The position numbers were made by a program, and so were the translations under genes. Shown here in pieces: positions 35,346-45,187 of a stretch of DNA of 64,000 nt; position 1 is the stretch's first letter, and every line of letters begins with the position of its first letter. The stretch is from contig NZ_QDGZ01000002.1 in the NCBI RefSeq assembly GCF_003076135.1, positions 1 through 64,000 on the forward strand, in the 5' to 3' direction. This stretch comes from Nocardioides gansuensis (lineage in GTDB: Bacteria; Actinomycetota; Actinomycetes; Propionibacteriales; Nocardioidaceae). Under the pieces are notes generated by a model, which saw nothing but the letters and a program-made list of their open reading frames with translations, was not told the DNA's origin and made no database searches.

Positions 35346-36904
35346 CGTGCGGTCGCCTCCAGCTGCGTCGTCAGACTGCTGCGAAGGTCCCTCTTGAGAA
35401 CCTTTCCGTAGGAGTTCGTCGGGAGCTGGTCGAGCCACACAACCCTCTTCGGGACCTTGTATCCGGCGAGCGCCTGGCGGCAATGCGCGATCACCGCGTC
35501 GTCATCCAGAATGGCCCCCTCGGCGCGCACGAGCACGGCGGTGACCTCTTCGCCCCAGATGCGATGTGGCAGTCCGACGACAGCGGCGCGTTCGACGCCC
35601 TCGATCGCGATGAGGACGTCCTCCACCTCGCGGGCGTACACGTTGGAACCGCCGGACACGATCATGTCCTTGACGCGGTCCACGAGGAACAGGTAGGCGT
35701 CCTCGTCGAGGTAGCCGACGTCACCGGTGTGCAGCCAGCCTCCGGCGAGAGTCTTGTCGGACTCCTCCGGTCGGTTCCAGTAACCGCTCATGACCTGCGG
35801 AGCCTTGGCCCACACCTCACCGGCTTCGCCCGTCGGCGCCTCCTTGCCGTCGGCGTCGACGATCCGGATCTGACGGCCGTCGATCAACTTCCCCGCCGAC
35901 CGGATGAGGGGTGAGCCGGGATCTTCCATCGCCCGACGGTGCACGTCAGCGTCCAGGGCCGTGAGGAACATGGGCGACTCCATCTGGGCGAAGGACTGCA
36001 CCATGTTCCCCTCGAAGGCTCGCGCCGCCTCCACGAAGGTCGAGGGGTCGATGGGGGAGCCTGCGTAGTAGATCCAGCGGAACTTGTCCGACGGCCGCCA
36101 CTCCTGTGGAAGGGAGTCGAGGAGCATCCGGATCATCGACGGCACGAGGAACATGCCCTGCGCCTCGCCCGAGGCGATGCGGTCGGCAGTGTCCCGTGGG
36201 TCGAAGGACCGAACTAGCAGATTGGTGCCCTGGTGTCGCAGGGTGGGCAGCAACAGGAACCCGGCCCCATGGGTGAGGGGCGCCGGATGCATGACCGAGA
36301 TGCCCGTCTCGAACCCGAGCAGGTCGACGCAGGTGTCGCTGACGCTGCTCCACGACCGGTGGCTCAGCATGACCGCCTTCGGCGCACCAGTGGTGCCACT
36401 GGTGTACATCAATGAGCACAGGTCGCCCGGCTCCTTGTGCTCGGGATCTCGATGGTCGTCTTCTGCCCGAAGCTCGGAAAGGCTGATGCCGTCCGCTGAG
36501 GAACCCGTCACGTCGACCACCAGCGGGACCTGGATCGTGGGGTCGGAGCGCAGCTGGCGCAGGAAGTCCGCATCGGTCACCAGCGCCGACACGGCGGCGT
36601 CGTTCAGCATGTGCGCGAAGTCCTGGACGGTCAGGCGTGTGTTCAGCGGGACGACCACCAGGCCGGCAGCCAGGGACCCGAGGAACACCTCGACGTACTC
36701 GCACGAGTTGTGCAGCAGGAGCGCCACACGATCCCCCGGCTCCAGCCCACGTGCACGCCAGCCTGCAGCTACCTCGGCCGATGCCCTTCTGAGCTCGTCG
36801 TAGGTGCTGACGCTGCCGGCCGTCAGGTCCTTGAGGGCAGTGGCGTCCGGGGCCTCGTCGGCCGAGCGCCACAGAGCGGTCGCGATGTTTGCGTTGGTAA
36901 CCAT
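35342..36904 (-). CDS. Acyl-CoA synthetase / AMP-dependent ligase
   Basis: A 520-residue adenylate-forming ligase: MYTSGTTGAPKAVM (A3), FAQMESP at A5, GGWLHTGDVGYLD (A7), RVKDMIVSGGSNVYAREVE (A8) and NSYGKVLKRDL (A10 Lys). It activates a carboxylic acid as its CoA thioester. ATG 36904 follows AAGGAA. It lies 18 bases downstream of the second oxocamphor-hydrolase-like gene, so its substrate may be the keto acid that enzyme releases. Confidence 0.92.
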   Translation of the reverse strand: MVTNANIATALWRSADEAPDATALKDLTAGSVSTYDELRRASAEVAAGWRARGLEPGDRVALLLHNSCEYVEVFLGSLAAGLVVVPLNTRLTVQDFAHMLNDAAVSALVTDADFLRQLRSDPTIQVPLVVDVTGSSADGISLSELRAEDDHRDPEHKEPGDLCSLMYTSGTTGAPKAVMLSHRSWSSVSDTCVDLLGFETGISVMHPAPLTHGAGFLLLPTLRHQGTNLLVRSFDPRDTADRIASGEAQGMFLVPSMIRMLLDSLPQEWRPSDKFRWIYYAGSPIDPSTFVEAARAFEGNMVQSFAQMESPMFLTALDADVHRRAMEDPGSPLIRSAGKLIDGRQIRIVDADGKEAPTGEAGEVWAKAPQVMSGYWNRPEESDKTLAGGWLHTGDVGYLDEDAYLFLVDRVKDMIVSGGSNVYAREVEDVLIAIEGVERAAVVGLPHRIWGEEVTAVLVRAEGAILDDDAVIAHCRQALAGYKVPKRVVWLDQLPTNSYGKVLKRDLRSSLTTQLEATAR

Positions 36905-36922
36905 GGAGTTCCTTGTACGTCG

Positions 36923-37684
36923 TCAGAGGTCGAGGGCCGCGAGCGCCTCGTGCGTGAGGCCGAAGGCCAGGTTCTCGTGCATCTGCTGCTTGAAGGGCCG
37001 GGTGAGCACCTGTCGTGCGTAGCGGCGAGCCAGCATCGGCTTGGACGCGATGGTGACAGCCAGCTCCCGAGCGCGGGGGAGGACCTGGTCCGCCGGCAGC
37101 ACTTCGTTGACGACACCGAAGTCGAGTGCCTGCTGCGCGTCCAGCACCTGGCCGGTGAGGAGGAAATAGCGGCCTCGGGTGTTCCCGAGCACGTGGTTCC
37201 ACACGACGTGGGCACCGTCCCCGGGGACGATCCCGGACGCGAAGTGCGGTGAGTCCGTGAACGTGGCCGTCTCCGACGCAATCATGATGTCGTTGATGAC
37301 GGCGATCTCGGGGTGCACGAGGGCCGGGCCGTTGATGGCTGCGATGACCGGCACCTGGATGGCGAGCAGATTGTTGAGGAGCCGCTGGCCCTCGAAGATG
37401 ATCTCCGCCCAGTCGTGGGGAGTGCCGAGGTTGAACGAGCTGAAGTCGATGTCAGGACAGAACGCGTCGCCGGCTCCGGTGAGGATGACGACCGCGTTGT
37501 CGGGGTCGCACGAGATCTGCTCGAAGCAGTAGGCGAGCTCGTCGTGTGCGGTGGACGTCCAGGTGAGCGGCCCGCCGTCGGTGTGGATCGTGACCTCGAG
37601 GACACCGTCGTCGGATCGCTCGAGACGGATGTTCTCGTACTTGCCTCGGTAGTCCTCGAAGCTGGGGGCGATGCGGCGGGTCAT
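36923..37684 (-). CDS. 6-oxocamphor-hydrolase-like crotonase (beta-diketone hydrolase), copy 2
   Basis: A 253-residue paralogue of 2188-2943, offset by two residues: Trp42, Phe84, His124, His147, Asp156 and Glu246 replace the oxocamphor hydrolase numbering. [21 protein letters not shown] and [15 protein letters not shown] are strikingly close to what I recall of the Rhodococcus enzyme. ATG 37684 follows AAAGGA; an operator-like site lies 70 bases upstream. First gene of a three-gene unit with the CoA ligase and the EthD-like gene. Two intact copies suggest different substrates or two diketone intermediates. Confidence 0.87.
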   Translation of the reverse strand: MTRRIAPSFEDYRGKYENIRLERSDDGVLEVTIHTDGGPLTWTSTAHDELAYCFEQISCDPDNAVVILTGAGDAFCPDIDFSSFNLGTPHDWAEIIFEGQRLLNNLLAIQVPVIAAINGPALVHPEIAVINDIMIASETATFTDSPHFASGIVPGDGAHVVWNHVLGNTRGRYFLLTGQVLDAQQALDFGVVNEVLPADQVLPRARELAVTIASKPMLARRYARQVLTRPFKQQMHENLAFGLTHEALAALDL

Positions 37685-37753
37685 GGCGGTCCTTTCGTTC
37701 GTCGCGTGCTGCCGGACGTGATGGGCACTACATCTGGTCGCGATGGTGGCATC

Positions 37754-37771
37754 CAAACAAACGATTGTCCA
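37754..37771. promoter_or_regulatory. Operator-like palindrome (island motif), site 11
   Basis: CAAACAAACGATTGTCCA. It lies 70 bases before the copy-2 hydrolase start and has the same arrangement as site 1 in front of copy 1. Confidence 0.6.
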
Positions 37772-37889
37772 TTGCCTGCACCAAACAGCGGACCCAGGTC
37801 GGGCGATCCCTCTCGTCCTTCCAGGTCCTCAAGCCCCGGGGGCGTCCGCCAGCTCGACGACCGTCGCGCGCACGCGGAGGGTGTCGCCC

Positions 37890-38300
37890 GGTGGGAGCCC
37901 TCAGGAGCGCGCGGAAGACGTCTTCAGAGTCCTGTCGCGCGCGCACCATCTGGTCGTGCCGCTCGCCGGTGAGGTAATGCCACTGCTGCAATGTCACCCG
38001 TGTCTGGTCCAGATTCACGGCCAGCACCTCCATGTGCGCCCGAAGGGCCATCCGCAGGCGTTCGCTTGTCGGCAGGTCCGCCGCCACGATGGGGGTGAGT
38101 GCCCGGTGAAGTTCTCCACCCCGGACTTCACGATGTCGCAGCAACGGATCCTTGCTCTCGACGTGGGCGTAGAGGCTTCCGGGGAGGATCCCTACCGCCG
38201 GTCGCGCATCCCGATCACGGGGTACCCGCGCTCGCTGAACAGTCGGATCGCGGTGTCTTTGACGACATCGCGGGTCACTGGCGGGGAGCCGCCGTCCTGG
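37890..38300 (-). pseudogene. Decayed TetR-family regulator (paralogue C)
   Basis: The recognition region DTAIRLFSERGYPVIGMRD is intact near 38200-38260 but then meets a stop; VGILPGSLYAHVES follows in another frame, and the ligand-binding part (LTPIVAADLPTSERLRMALR, DQTRVTLQQWHYLTG) in a third. The end after DVFRALL is lost. It is a paralogue of 10421 and 14388. It occupies the same place relative to the thiolase gene as paralogue A does to the thiolase remnant. Confidence 0.85.
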
Positions 38301-38404
38301 CGACTGCCGCTGATTCTGCCCGCGGGCCCGGCTCTCTCTGTGTGCGGACCGGTCGAGCCCCTCGACCGGTGCTCTTGTGGCGATGGCGGTGTCGGTCTAC
38401 GATA

Positions 38405-38422
38405 CAAACACACGTTTGTTTC
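38405..38422. promoter_or_regulatory. Operator-like palindrome (island motif), site 12
   Basis: CAAACACACGTTTGTTTC, 13 bases upstream of the thiolase ATG, so it probably overlaps the promoter or start site. Confidence 0.65.
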
Positions 38423-38434
38423 GGAAAGGCTCTC

Positions 38435-39646
38435 ATGACTGTCTCCATCCTGGGCACCGGGATCACAAGGTTCGCTCAGCGACCCGACGTCACACTTCGA
38501 ACCCTCGCCAACGAGGCCGTCGACAGCGCCCTCCGGGACGCCGGCATCACGGCGAAGGACGTGCAGATGGTGGTTCTCGGCAACGCGACTGAGGGCTACC
38601 TCCACGGCCAAGAGATGATTCGGGCACAGGTGGCCCTGCGGCACTCCGGTCTGGCTGGCGTCCCGATGATCAACGTCGAGAATGCGTGTGCCTCGTCGTC
38701 CTCCGCGTTCCACGTGGCGTGCATGGCGGTGGTGTCCGGTGCGGCGGAGGTCATCCTGGTGCTGGGGGCAGAGCGCCTGAGTCACCCGACCAAACGGCGG
38801 AGCTTCGACGCCCTGGCGACCGCGGTGGACCTGTCGGAGTACCACGAGCTGGCGTCGGCCGTGGGGGCAACGGGTGCTGACCCGGACCTGCAGGCGGCGT
38901 CACACTCTCCGCTGATGGACCTTTATGCGGCCAAGGCACGTGCATACATGGACAAGTCCGGCGCGACCGACGATGACCTGGCTTTGGTCTCGGTCAAGAA
39001 TCGGGCTCACGGTGCCCTGAACCCCTACGCCCAGTTCCAGACTCCGGTCACGCACGAGGAGGTGATGGCGAGCCGCATGATCTCGGATCCATTGCGCATG
39101 CTGATGTGCTCGCCCATCGGCGACGGAGCCGCAGCCGTGGTCGTGGCCTCGTCGAGCTACGTGGCGCGGAAGGCGAAGCCCGACGTTCGCGTCGTGGGCT
39201 GGTCCCTGACGTCGAACGGGGCGGACATACAGGCGGCGGAGCCGGTGGCACGTGCCATGGGCAGCGCGCTGAACCAGTCGGGCATCGAGATCGCGGACCT
39301 CGATGTCGTGGAGGTGCACGATGCGTGCGCTCCCGCAGAGCTGTGGCTCTACGAGGAGGTCGGGCTGTGTGAGCAGGGCGGGTCCGTCGAGCTGATCCGG
39401 AGCGGTGCGACAAAGCTTGGCGGTCGGATCCCGGTCAACACGGGCGGCGGCCTCCTGGGGCGTGGGCACCCGCTGGGTGCCACTGGATGCGCCCAGATCG
39501 TGGAGGTCGCCGACCAGCTGCGTGGTCGTGCGGGTGACCGGCAAGTCGAGGGGGCCCGGGTCGGCCTGGCGCAGAACAGTGGTGGCATCCTCGACGATCT
39601 CGACGAGGCTGTCGCGGCAGTGACCATCCTGGCCGTTCACGACTGA
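38435..39646 (+). CDS. SCP-x-type thiolase (with catalytic Cys)
   Basis: A 403-residue thiolase. Unlike the protein at 4713, this one keeps the active-site Cys (NVENACASSSS, Cys85), VEVHDACAPAE, and the C-terminal loop GRGHPLGATGCAQ with the catalytic His. It should cleave a 3-oxoacyl-CoA with CoA. ATG 38435 is preceded by GGAAAGG. The stop shares its A with the next ATG (TGATG). A 5' fragment of a paralogue lies at 11178. Confidence 0.9.
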   Translation: MTVSILGTGITRFAQRPDVTLRTLANEAVDSALRDAGITAKDVQMVVLGNATEGYLHGQEMIRAQVALRHSGLAGVPMINVENACASSSSAFHVACMAVVSGAAEVILVLGAERLSHPTKRRSFDALATAVDLSEYHELASAVGATGADPDLQAASHSPLMDLYAAKARAYMDKSGATDDDLALVSVKNRAHGALNPYAQFQTPVTHEEVMASRMISDPLRMLMCSPIGDGAAAVVVASSSYVARKAKPDVRVVGWSLTSNGADIQAAEPVARAMGSALNQSGIEIADLDVVEVHDACAPAELWLYEEVGLCEQGGSVELIRSGATKLGGRIPVNTGGGLLGRGHPLGATGCAQIVEVADQLRGRAGDRQVEGARVGLAQNSGGILDDLDEAVAAVTILAVHD

Positions 39647-40170
39647 TGGCATCCGGAGCCGCGGTCTCGGACCGGATCCGACGCCTGGACCACGTTGCCG
39701 TCGCCACCGTGGACATGGAGCCGGCAGCTCGGCTCTTCGTCGACGTGCTCGGCGGCCGCATGCTCTCGGGGGGCGACAACGACGAGACTGGCACACGGCT
39801 GATGCAGATCGCCTGCGGCGGCTTCAAGGTCGAGCTGATGCAGCCGCTGCGCAATGGCAGCACGCTCGCACGCCACCTACGCAAGCGCGGCGAAGGCCTG
39901 CACCACCTGACGTACATGGTGGATGACGTTCCCTCGACGGTCTCGTCCTTGGCGGAGCTGGGCTACGAGACCGTGGGCACGGACGCTTCCTCCGCGAACT
40001 GGGCCGAGACGTTCTTGTCCCCACGCCAGTCGTTCGGCGCGCTGATCCAGTTCTGCGCGACCACGCTGCGCTTCGACGTGGAGACCGAGGACTATGGCGT
40101 GGACGACGTCCTCGCTGGTCGCGTCGTGTGGCGAGACCGGGTGGCCTGCCTGAGGACGGACGCCCGCTAA
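39646..40170 (+). CDS. VOC-family (glyoxalase/methylmalonyl-CoA epimerase-like) protein
   Basis: A 174-residue vicinal-oxygen-chelate protein: RRLDHVAVATVDME opens the first beta-alpha-beta module, GGFKVELMQPL supplies the Glu, GEGLHHLTYMVDD the second His, and GALIQFCA the end, a metal site like that of methylmalonyl-CoA epimerase. It may epimerise an alpha-methyl acyl-CoA made during degradation of a branched chain, so that a stereospecific thiolase or dehydrogenase can act (inference). Coupled to the thiolase gene. Confidence 0.82.
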   Translation: MASGAAVSDRIRRLDHVAVATVDMEPAARLFVDVLGGRMLSGGDNDETGTRLMQIACGGFKVELMQPLRNGSTLARHLRKRGEGLHHLTYMVDDVPSTVSSLAELGYETVGTDASSANWAETFLSPRQSFGALIQFCATTLRFDVETEDYGVDDVLAGRVVWRDRVACLRTDAR

Positions 40171-40184
40171 CGTATGTTCGTTTC
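40167..40184. promoter_or_regulatory. Operator-like palindrome (island motif), site 13, weak
   Basis: CTAACGTATGTTCGTTTC matches the motif only partly (best on the reverse strand). It overlaps the VOC stop codon and lies 71 bases before the TetR gene start. Confidence 0.35.
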
Positions 40185-40254
40185 GTTGAGCGCTTAGCAT
40201 AGTGCTCATGCAGATTCCCGCACCAGGGAACAGACGACGTTGGAAGGTGGGACC

Positions 40255-40845
40255 GTGACGAAGGCGACGGCGCAAGGAACACCGCGGGAATCGATCATCC
40301 GTGCCGCCACGGTCCTCTTTGGACGCGAGAGCTTCCCGGCGACGTCCATGCGTGACATCGCCGGCGAGGTGGGCATCCTCGCGGGGAGTCTCTACGCTCA
40401 CATCGACGGCAAGGAGTCCCTGCTGCTCGAGATCATCGAGCAGGGCATCGGGGAGTTCCTCGAGGCCGTCTCGGCCGCGTCCGCGCAACCCGGGCCGGCG
40501 GTCGAGCGACTGCGCGCCATGATGCGCGCCCACGTGGAGGTCGTGAGCCGCGACCCGCTCAAGACACAGATCGTCTTCCACCAGTGGCGATACCTGGGCG
40601 AAGACAATCGGCGAAGGGTCCGCGCCATGCGCAGCCGCTACGAGGACCTCTTCCGGGATGTGATCGACGCCGGTGTGGCCGACGGCAGCTTCGACGCCGA
40701 GACGGACGTACGCATCGCGGTGCTGAGCACGCTCGGTTCCCTCAACTGGACCTCGGAGTGGATCTCGGCAGACGGGCCGACTCCCGTCGAGGAACTGGGC
40801 GCCAGGCTGGCCGACACCATGCTCAACGGCATCATCAGGCGCTGA
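40255..40845 (+). CDS. TetR-family regulator (paralogue D, more distant)
   Basis: A 196-residue TetR protein. HTH: IIRAATVLFGRESFPATSMRDIAGEVGILAGSLYAH. The ligand domain keeps TQIVFHQWRYLGEDNRRRV, aligned with the other paralogues, but the recognition part differs (FPATSMRDIAGEVG), so it may read a different site. GTG 40255 is preceded by AAGGTGGG. It ends six bases before the convergent reductase pseudogene. Confidence 0.87.
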   Translation: MTKATAQGTPRESIIRAATVLFGRESFPATSMRDIAGEVGILAGSLYAHIDGKESLLLEIIEQGIGEFLEAVSAASAQPGPAVERLRAMMRAHVEVVSRDPLKTQIVFHQWRYLGEDNRRRVRAMRSRYEDLFRDVIDAGVADGSFDAETDVRIAVLSTLGSLNWTSEWISADGPTPVEELGARLADTMLNGIIRR

Positions 40846-40851
40846 GCGTCG

Positions 40852-42028
40852 TCACAGCGACGGGCGGGCGAACGACGCGCGGAAGGCCAGCCTGCCCCGG
40901 AGGAACTCCCTCGGGCTGTTGGCACCCAGCACGGCCGTGACCCGCCCGTCGACGTCCCACACGGGCACGAACTTTCCGCTCTCGAGGTGGCCGGACGTGA
41001 TTCGTGGAGCCACGTCCTTCGGGGGATGCCCCACGGACATGAGCCGGAGCTCGCCCTGGTGGGACCAGAAATGGTCCTCGGTGACGTCGTCTTCGAGTGG
41101 GAGGCCGCTCGGGGTGCGGGCAGCCTCTGGGCGGAGTCGGCGGCTGCGGTCCAGTGCTGCACCGGCGAGCAGTGGTCGGCATCGTCGTGCACGCACACAA
41201 CATCCCCCGCGCCGTACACGCGCGGCACGGAAGCGTGTCCCGACGCGTCGCAGACCAGTCAGGCATGCGTGCGGAGGCCGGCTGCCGACATCCAGTCCAG
41301 CTCCCTCATGACGCCGACGCCGACCACGACGAGGTCCGCCGCCTCGGTGTGGGACTCGTCGCTGAGGCGCACCGCGACACCGGTGTCGACGGCTTCCGCA
41401 GAGTCCACGGAGACTCCGCACCGGAACTCGACTCCTCGCGCTGCGTGCCACTCCTCCAGCCAAGCGGCGATGGCTTCTCCGAGGGGTCCGTGGAGCGGCT
41501 GGGTGCGAGCTCCACAACGGTGACGGCACATCCCGACGCGCGCGCGGCCGCAGCCACTTCGAGCCCGATGAAGCCGGCTCCCGCGATGGTGATCCTCGAT
41601 CCTGGCGTGAGCCATTCGCGGATCGCGTGCGTGTCAGCGAGGGTGCGCGGGTGATGCACGCCGTTGATCCCATGGAGGTGGGGGAGCGAGCGCGCGTGCC
41701 GGTCCGCGATCCCAAGGCTGCCGTAGGCAAGGGGCGGCCCGTCCGGGACGGCCACCATCTTCTTCTCCAGGTCGAGCCCGGTGACACGATGCGAGAGGCG
41801 GACGTCGATGCCTGACGACTTGGCCTTCCCGGGTGAGAGCAACACGGTCGGCGACGAGTCCTGCCCGAGAAGCACGTCCTTGGACAGTGGGCGGTCGTAG
41901 GGGTGCTCAGCCTCCTCGGTCAGCACGGTGATGCTGCCGCTGTGGCGTGGAACCGTAGGGCTTGCGCCGTCCGGGCGGCAGCCAGCCCACCGCTGACTGA
42001 CGACATCGCCCAGGGGGGCGCCGCTCAC
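40852..42028 (-). pseudogene. Decayed ferredoxin reductase gene
   Basis: A second copy of the reductase at 11409-12593 with the parts in order but in different frames: GGLAAARTAQALR near the start, SITVLTEEAEHPYDRPLSKDVLL and ITIAGAGFIGLEVAAAARAS (frame of 41306-41960), then WLEEWHAARGVEFRCGV (41259-41480), then HFWSHQGELRLMSVGHPPKD to the TGA at 40852. At least four frameshifts and loss of the FAD-binding start make it non-functional. Its position downstream of the TetR and next to the CoA ligase shows it was part of this module. Confidence 0.92.
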
Positions 42029-43773
42029 ACGCTTACCGGGTCGGCTCCGGCAAGCGTCCGCACGGCCCGCTCGACGAGGAGGAACTTCTGGACCCGACCA
42101 GTCACGGTCCGCGGAAGCTCCGAGGCCTCGATGAACAAGACGTTGGCGGGCACCTTGTACCGGGCCACGCGCTCAGCGCAGAAGGCGATCAGGTCCTCGG
42201 CGGCCGGTGGGGCGGCAGGATTGGCCACGACCCAGGCACACCCGACGTCGCCCCAACGCTCGTGCGGAATGCCGACGACGTGTACCTCGAGGACGCCGTC
42301 GTGCTGGATGAGCACATCTTCGACGTCACTCGGGATGACCAGCTCACCTCCGAACCGGTAGGACTCCTTCTGTCGACCGGTCAGGGAGAGGTAGCCCTCG
42401 TCGTCGAGTCGACCGAGGTCGCCTGTCCGCATCCAGCCGTCGGCCGTGAACAGGTCGGCGGTCTCGGCCGGCTTGTCGAAGTAGCCCTGGGTGACGATAG
42501 GACCCTTGACGAGGAGCGCCCCGATCTGTCCCGCCGGCAGCTCCTCGCCTGTGGCGATGTCGACGACCTTGTAGACGGCGAGACTGCCCGACAATGCCTC
42601 GTCGCCGGCGCACCCACCGGGCTTCCGCGTGCCGTTCGTGCTGGCCAGTCGATCGAGGCCGTCTCCGGGAAGCGTGCACATCGTTGATGCGGTCGTCTCG
42701 GTCTGCCCGTACGCCGTGTAGATGCGCTCGACACCGAACACTTCGTCCATGGCGGCGAACATCCCTTCGGGGTGCGGCGTACCGGAGGAGAAGATGCTTG
42801 TCATGGGCGAGAGGTCGTAGGTGCCAGCCCGGGCCTTCTCCAGGAGCACGCTGGTCATGGCGGGAACGCACATGATCTCGTCGACGCCGTGCCGTGCGAC
42901 AGCGCTCAGCATTTCCGCGCCGTCGAAGATCGTCTTCGGGACGATGGAGCCCGACACGAACAAGGTGGTGATCGTGGCCTCCACGTACCCGAACACGTGG
43001 TAGAGCGGCATCGCGTACATGATCCGGAAGCCTGCGGGCAGGGCGCGGTGGTACGCACTGGAGTAGGCGGTGCGCAGCACGGCGTCGTGGGTTAGCAGGA
43101 CGCCCTTGGCCTTGCCCGTGGTTCCTGACGTGTAGAGGAGGTCGGACACCGCTTGGGGATCGGCGGCACCTGTCAGGTCTACGACGAGTGCCCGTGGCAC
43201 ATCCGCACCTCGTTGGAGCAGGTCGTCGAGGGATGCTCCGCGAGGGGGCCGTCCTCCCGCTGTGGCGAAGACGATTACCTCGCGCAGGTCGGGAAGTGCC
43301 TGACCCCCGCCTGCCTCCTCCCAGCCCGGGATGAGCTGGTCCAGCTCTGCGAGGTAGTCGAGGCCGCGGAACGTGTCCATCGTGATGAGCAGGGTGCTGC
43401 GCGACTGTCGGAGCACGTATCCCAGCTCCTGGTGGCGGAGCATGAAGTTGACCGACACAGACACCGCGCCCAGTCGGGCGACGGCGAACTTGAGCGCCAC
43501 GGCCTCGACGAAGTTGGCCATGTCGACGGCGACATGGTCTCCGGACCGGACGCCGGCGGCGTGCAGGCCGGCGGCGAGGTCCAGCGAGAACTCCGCCAGC
43601 TCGCGGTACGTGTAGGTGCGTTCGTCGGTCAGGACGTAGGGGAGATCGGGGAACTCGGCCGCGACAGTGTCGAGCAGCTGCGCGGTAGTGCGCGCCTGCC
43701 ACGGACCCCACTTCTCCTCGAGCATTGCCCGACTTTGATGGACCTGGTCCTCCAGCTCCGCTGCAGTCTTCAC
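42025..43773 (-). CDS. Long AMP-dependent acyl-CoA synthetase
   Basis: A 582-residue adenylate-forming enzyme with DLLYTSGTTGKAKGVLLTH (A3), AYGQTETTAS (A5), GWMRTGDLGRLDDEG (A7), RQKESYRFGGELVIPSDVE (A8) and PRTVTGRVQKFLL at the C-terminus. Odd: A8 reads RQKESYRFGG rather than R-K-D-x-I-x-x-GG, and A10 has a Gly-Arg-Val-Gln-Lys order, a medium/fatty-acyl pattern. GTG 43773 overlaps the CoA-transferase stop (GTGA), so both come from one transcript. Confidence 0.9.
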   Translation of the reverse strand: MKTAAELEDQVHQSRAMLEEKWGPWQARTTAQLLDTVAAEFPDLPYVLTDERTYTYRELAEFSLDLAAGLHAAGVRSGDHVAVDMANFVEAVALKFAVARLGAVSVSVNFMLRHQELGYVLRQSRSTLLITMDTFRGLDYLAELDQLIPGWEEAGGGQALPDLREVIVFATAGGRPPRGASLDDLLQRGADVPRALVVDLTGAADPQAVSDLLYTSGTTGKAKGVLLTHDAVLRTAYSSAYHRALPAGFRIMYAMPLYHVFGYVEATITTLFVSGSIVPKTIFDGAEMLSAVARHGVDEIMCVPAMTSVLLEKARAGTYDLSPMTSIFSSGTPHPEGMFAAMDEVFGVERIYTAYGQTETTASTMCTLPGDGLDRLASTNGTRKPGGCAGDEALSGSLAVYKVVDIATGEELPAGQIGALLVKGPIVTQGYFDKPAETADLFTADGWMRTGDLGRLDDEGYLSLTGRQKESYRFGGELVIPSDVEDVLIQHDGVLEVHVVGIPHERWGDVGCAWVVANPAAPPAAEDLIAFCAERVARYKVPANVLFIEASELPRTVTGRVQKFLLVERAVRTLAGADPVSV

Positions 43774-44978
43774 GGCTGGTCGGTTCCTCTCGTGACGGGT
43801 TCGTGGGGTGCGACGATCAGCTCGATGTCGTCGTCAGTGAGTCCTGCCTCCTGCAACACCTCTGTGGTGTGCTCACCAACCGCAGGAGCTTGTCGGCGCG
43901 GCGCGGTCCGGGCGAGGTCCATCGGGAGGTGCACCTGCTGGAGGCTGTCCACCCTCCCGGGTTCGGCGGGTGCGATGAGTCGACGCTCGCGGGTGAGCGG
44001 GTGTGCGACTGCCTGGGCCAGGTCGTTGACGGGACCCGCGGGTATCCCGGCCTCCTGGAGGACGCTCAGCCAGTGATCGGCCTTCTCGGTCGAGAGGACC
44101 CGCTGGATCAAGGAGGCCAGCTCGTCGCGGTGGGCGATTCGGTCCGGCATCGTCCGGAACCGCGGGTCGTCGACCAGGTCGTCGAGCCCCAGAGCGAGGC
44201 AGAGGTTGCGGAACATGCGGTCGGTCGACGTGGCGATCATGATCGGTTGGTCCAGGGACTCGAACGCTTGGTAGGGAGCCGCGCTGGGAGCCGCCGATCC
44301 GAGCGGGCCGGGGAAGGACCCTGTGGCGAGGAGGCCGATCACTTGGTGGCACTGCAGGAACAGGCCGGAGTCGATGAGTGTGGACTCGACGCGCTGGGAC
44401 TCGCCCGTCGCGTCGCGTCGCACCAGGGCAGCCTGGACGGCGAGAGCGGCCCAGAGCCCGGTGGAGATGTCGATGATGGAGGGAGCCGCGCGCACCGGAC
44501 TGCCTCCGGGTTCGCCGGTCATTGCCATGATGCCGGTGAAGGCCTGCACCAACGCGTCGTAACCCGGGCGGTCGTGGCCGAGCGGACCGGTCCCGAACGC
44601 ATTCACAGACACGTGGACCAGGTCTGGCTTGACCGCTTGCATGTGCTCGAAGCCGAGCCCCAGTCGGTCGGCGACACCGGGCCGGAAGGACTCCACGACG
44701 ACGTCCGCAGTGGCGACCAACCGGAGCACGGCGGCCCGTCCGTGGTCGGACTTGAGGTCGATCGCGGCACTTCGCTTGTTGCGGTTGACCGTTTGGAAGA
44801 CCGTTGCCTCCGGACCCCAGAACGGAGGAAGCGATCGTGTGGAGTCGCCGAGGCCGGGCCTCTCGATCTTCACGACATCGGCACCCATGTCCGCGAAGAT
44901 GAGGCAGGCGAGGGGACCGGCGATGTTCTCGCTGAGGTCCAGCACCCTGAGGCCGGCATACGTCTCCTGGAACTCCAC
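43770..44978 (-). CDS. CaiB/BaiF family CoA-transferase
   Basis: A 402-residue class III CoA-transferase, close paralogue of 8783-9955: VLDLSENIAGPLACL, GYDALVQAFTGIMAMTGEP and PSIIDISTGLWAAL with the catalytic-type Asp. GTG 44978 follows GAAGGAGGGAAC at ideal distance. An operator-like site overlaps the region 12-29 bases upstream. It leads a two-gene unit with the long ligase, which ran on into the decayed reductase. Confidence 0.9.
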   Translation of the reverse strand: MEFQETYAGLRVLDLSENIAGPLACLIFADMGADVVKIERPGLGDSTRSLPPFWGPEATVFQTVNRNKRSAAIDLKSDHGRAAVLRLVATADVVVESFRPGVADRLGLGFEHMQAVKPDLVHVSVNAFGTGPLGHDRPGYDALVQAFTGIMAMTGEPGGSPVRAAPSIIDISTGLWAALAVQAALVRRDATGESQRVESTLIDSGLFLQCHQVIGLLATGSFPGPLGSAAPSAAPYQAFESLDQPIMIATSTDRMFRNLCLALGLDDLVDDPRFRTMPDRIAHRDELASLIQRVLSTEKADHWLSVLQEAGIPAGPVNDLAQAVAHPLTRERRLIAPAEPGRVDSLQQVHLPMDLARTAPRRQAPAVGEHTTEVLQEAGLTDDDIELIVAPHEPVTRGTDQP

Positions 44979-44989
44979 GTTCCCTCCTT

Positions 44990-45007
44990 CTAACAATCAC
45001 TTGTTTT
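44990..45007. promoter_or_regulatory. Operator-like palindrome (island motif), site 14
   Basis: CTAACAATCACTTGTTTT, 12 bases upstream of the CoA-transferase start on the minus strand, likely overlapping its transcription start. Confidence 0.6.
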
Positions 45008-45092
45008 TACCGTGCGACTGTCGTCACAGTCAAGGGTCTCAACGAGTTTGCCCCATCAGTCGGTGCCGCCCGCCGCAACGTCGTCAACCAGT

Positions 45093-45110
45093 AAAACGAA
45101 CGTTTGCTTG
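45093..45110. promoter_or_regulatory. Operator-like palindrome (island motif), site 15, identical to site 5
   Basis: AAAACGAACGTTTGCTTG, the same 18 bases as 12678-12695, with a following TTGACC (45107-45112) as -35. Downstream lies only a remnant of an FprB-like gene. Confidence 0.7.
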
Positions 45111-45187
45111 ACCTTTGCGCGCTTCCATGACACCCTTGTGGGTCCGCCAGAAAAGTGGCGATGGTCCCTGTCAATGTGGAGCACCTC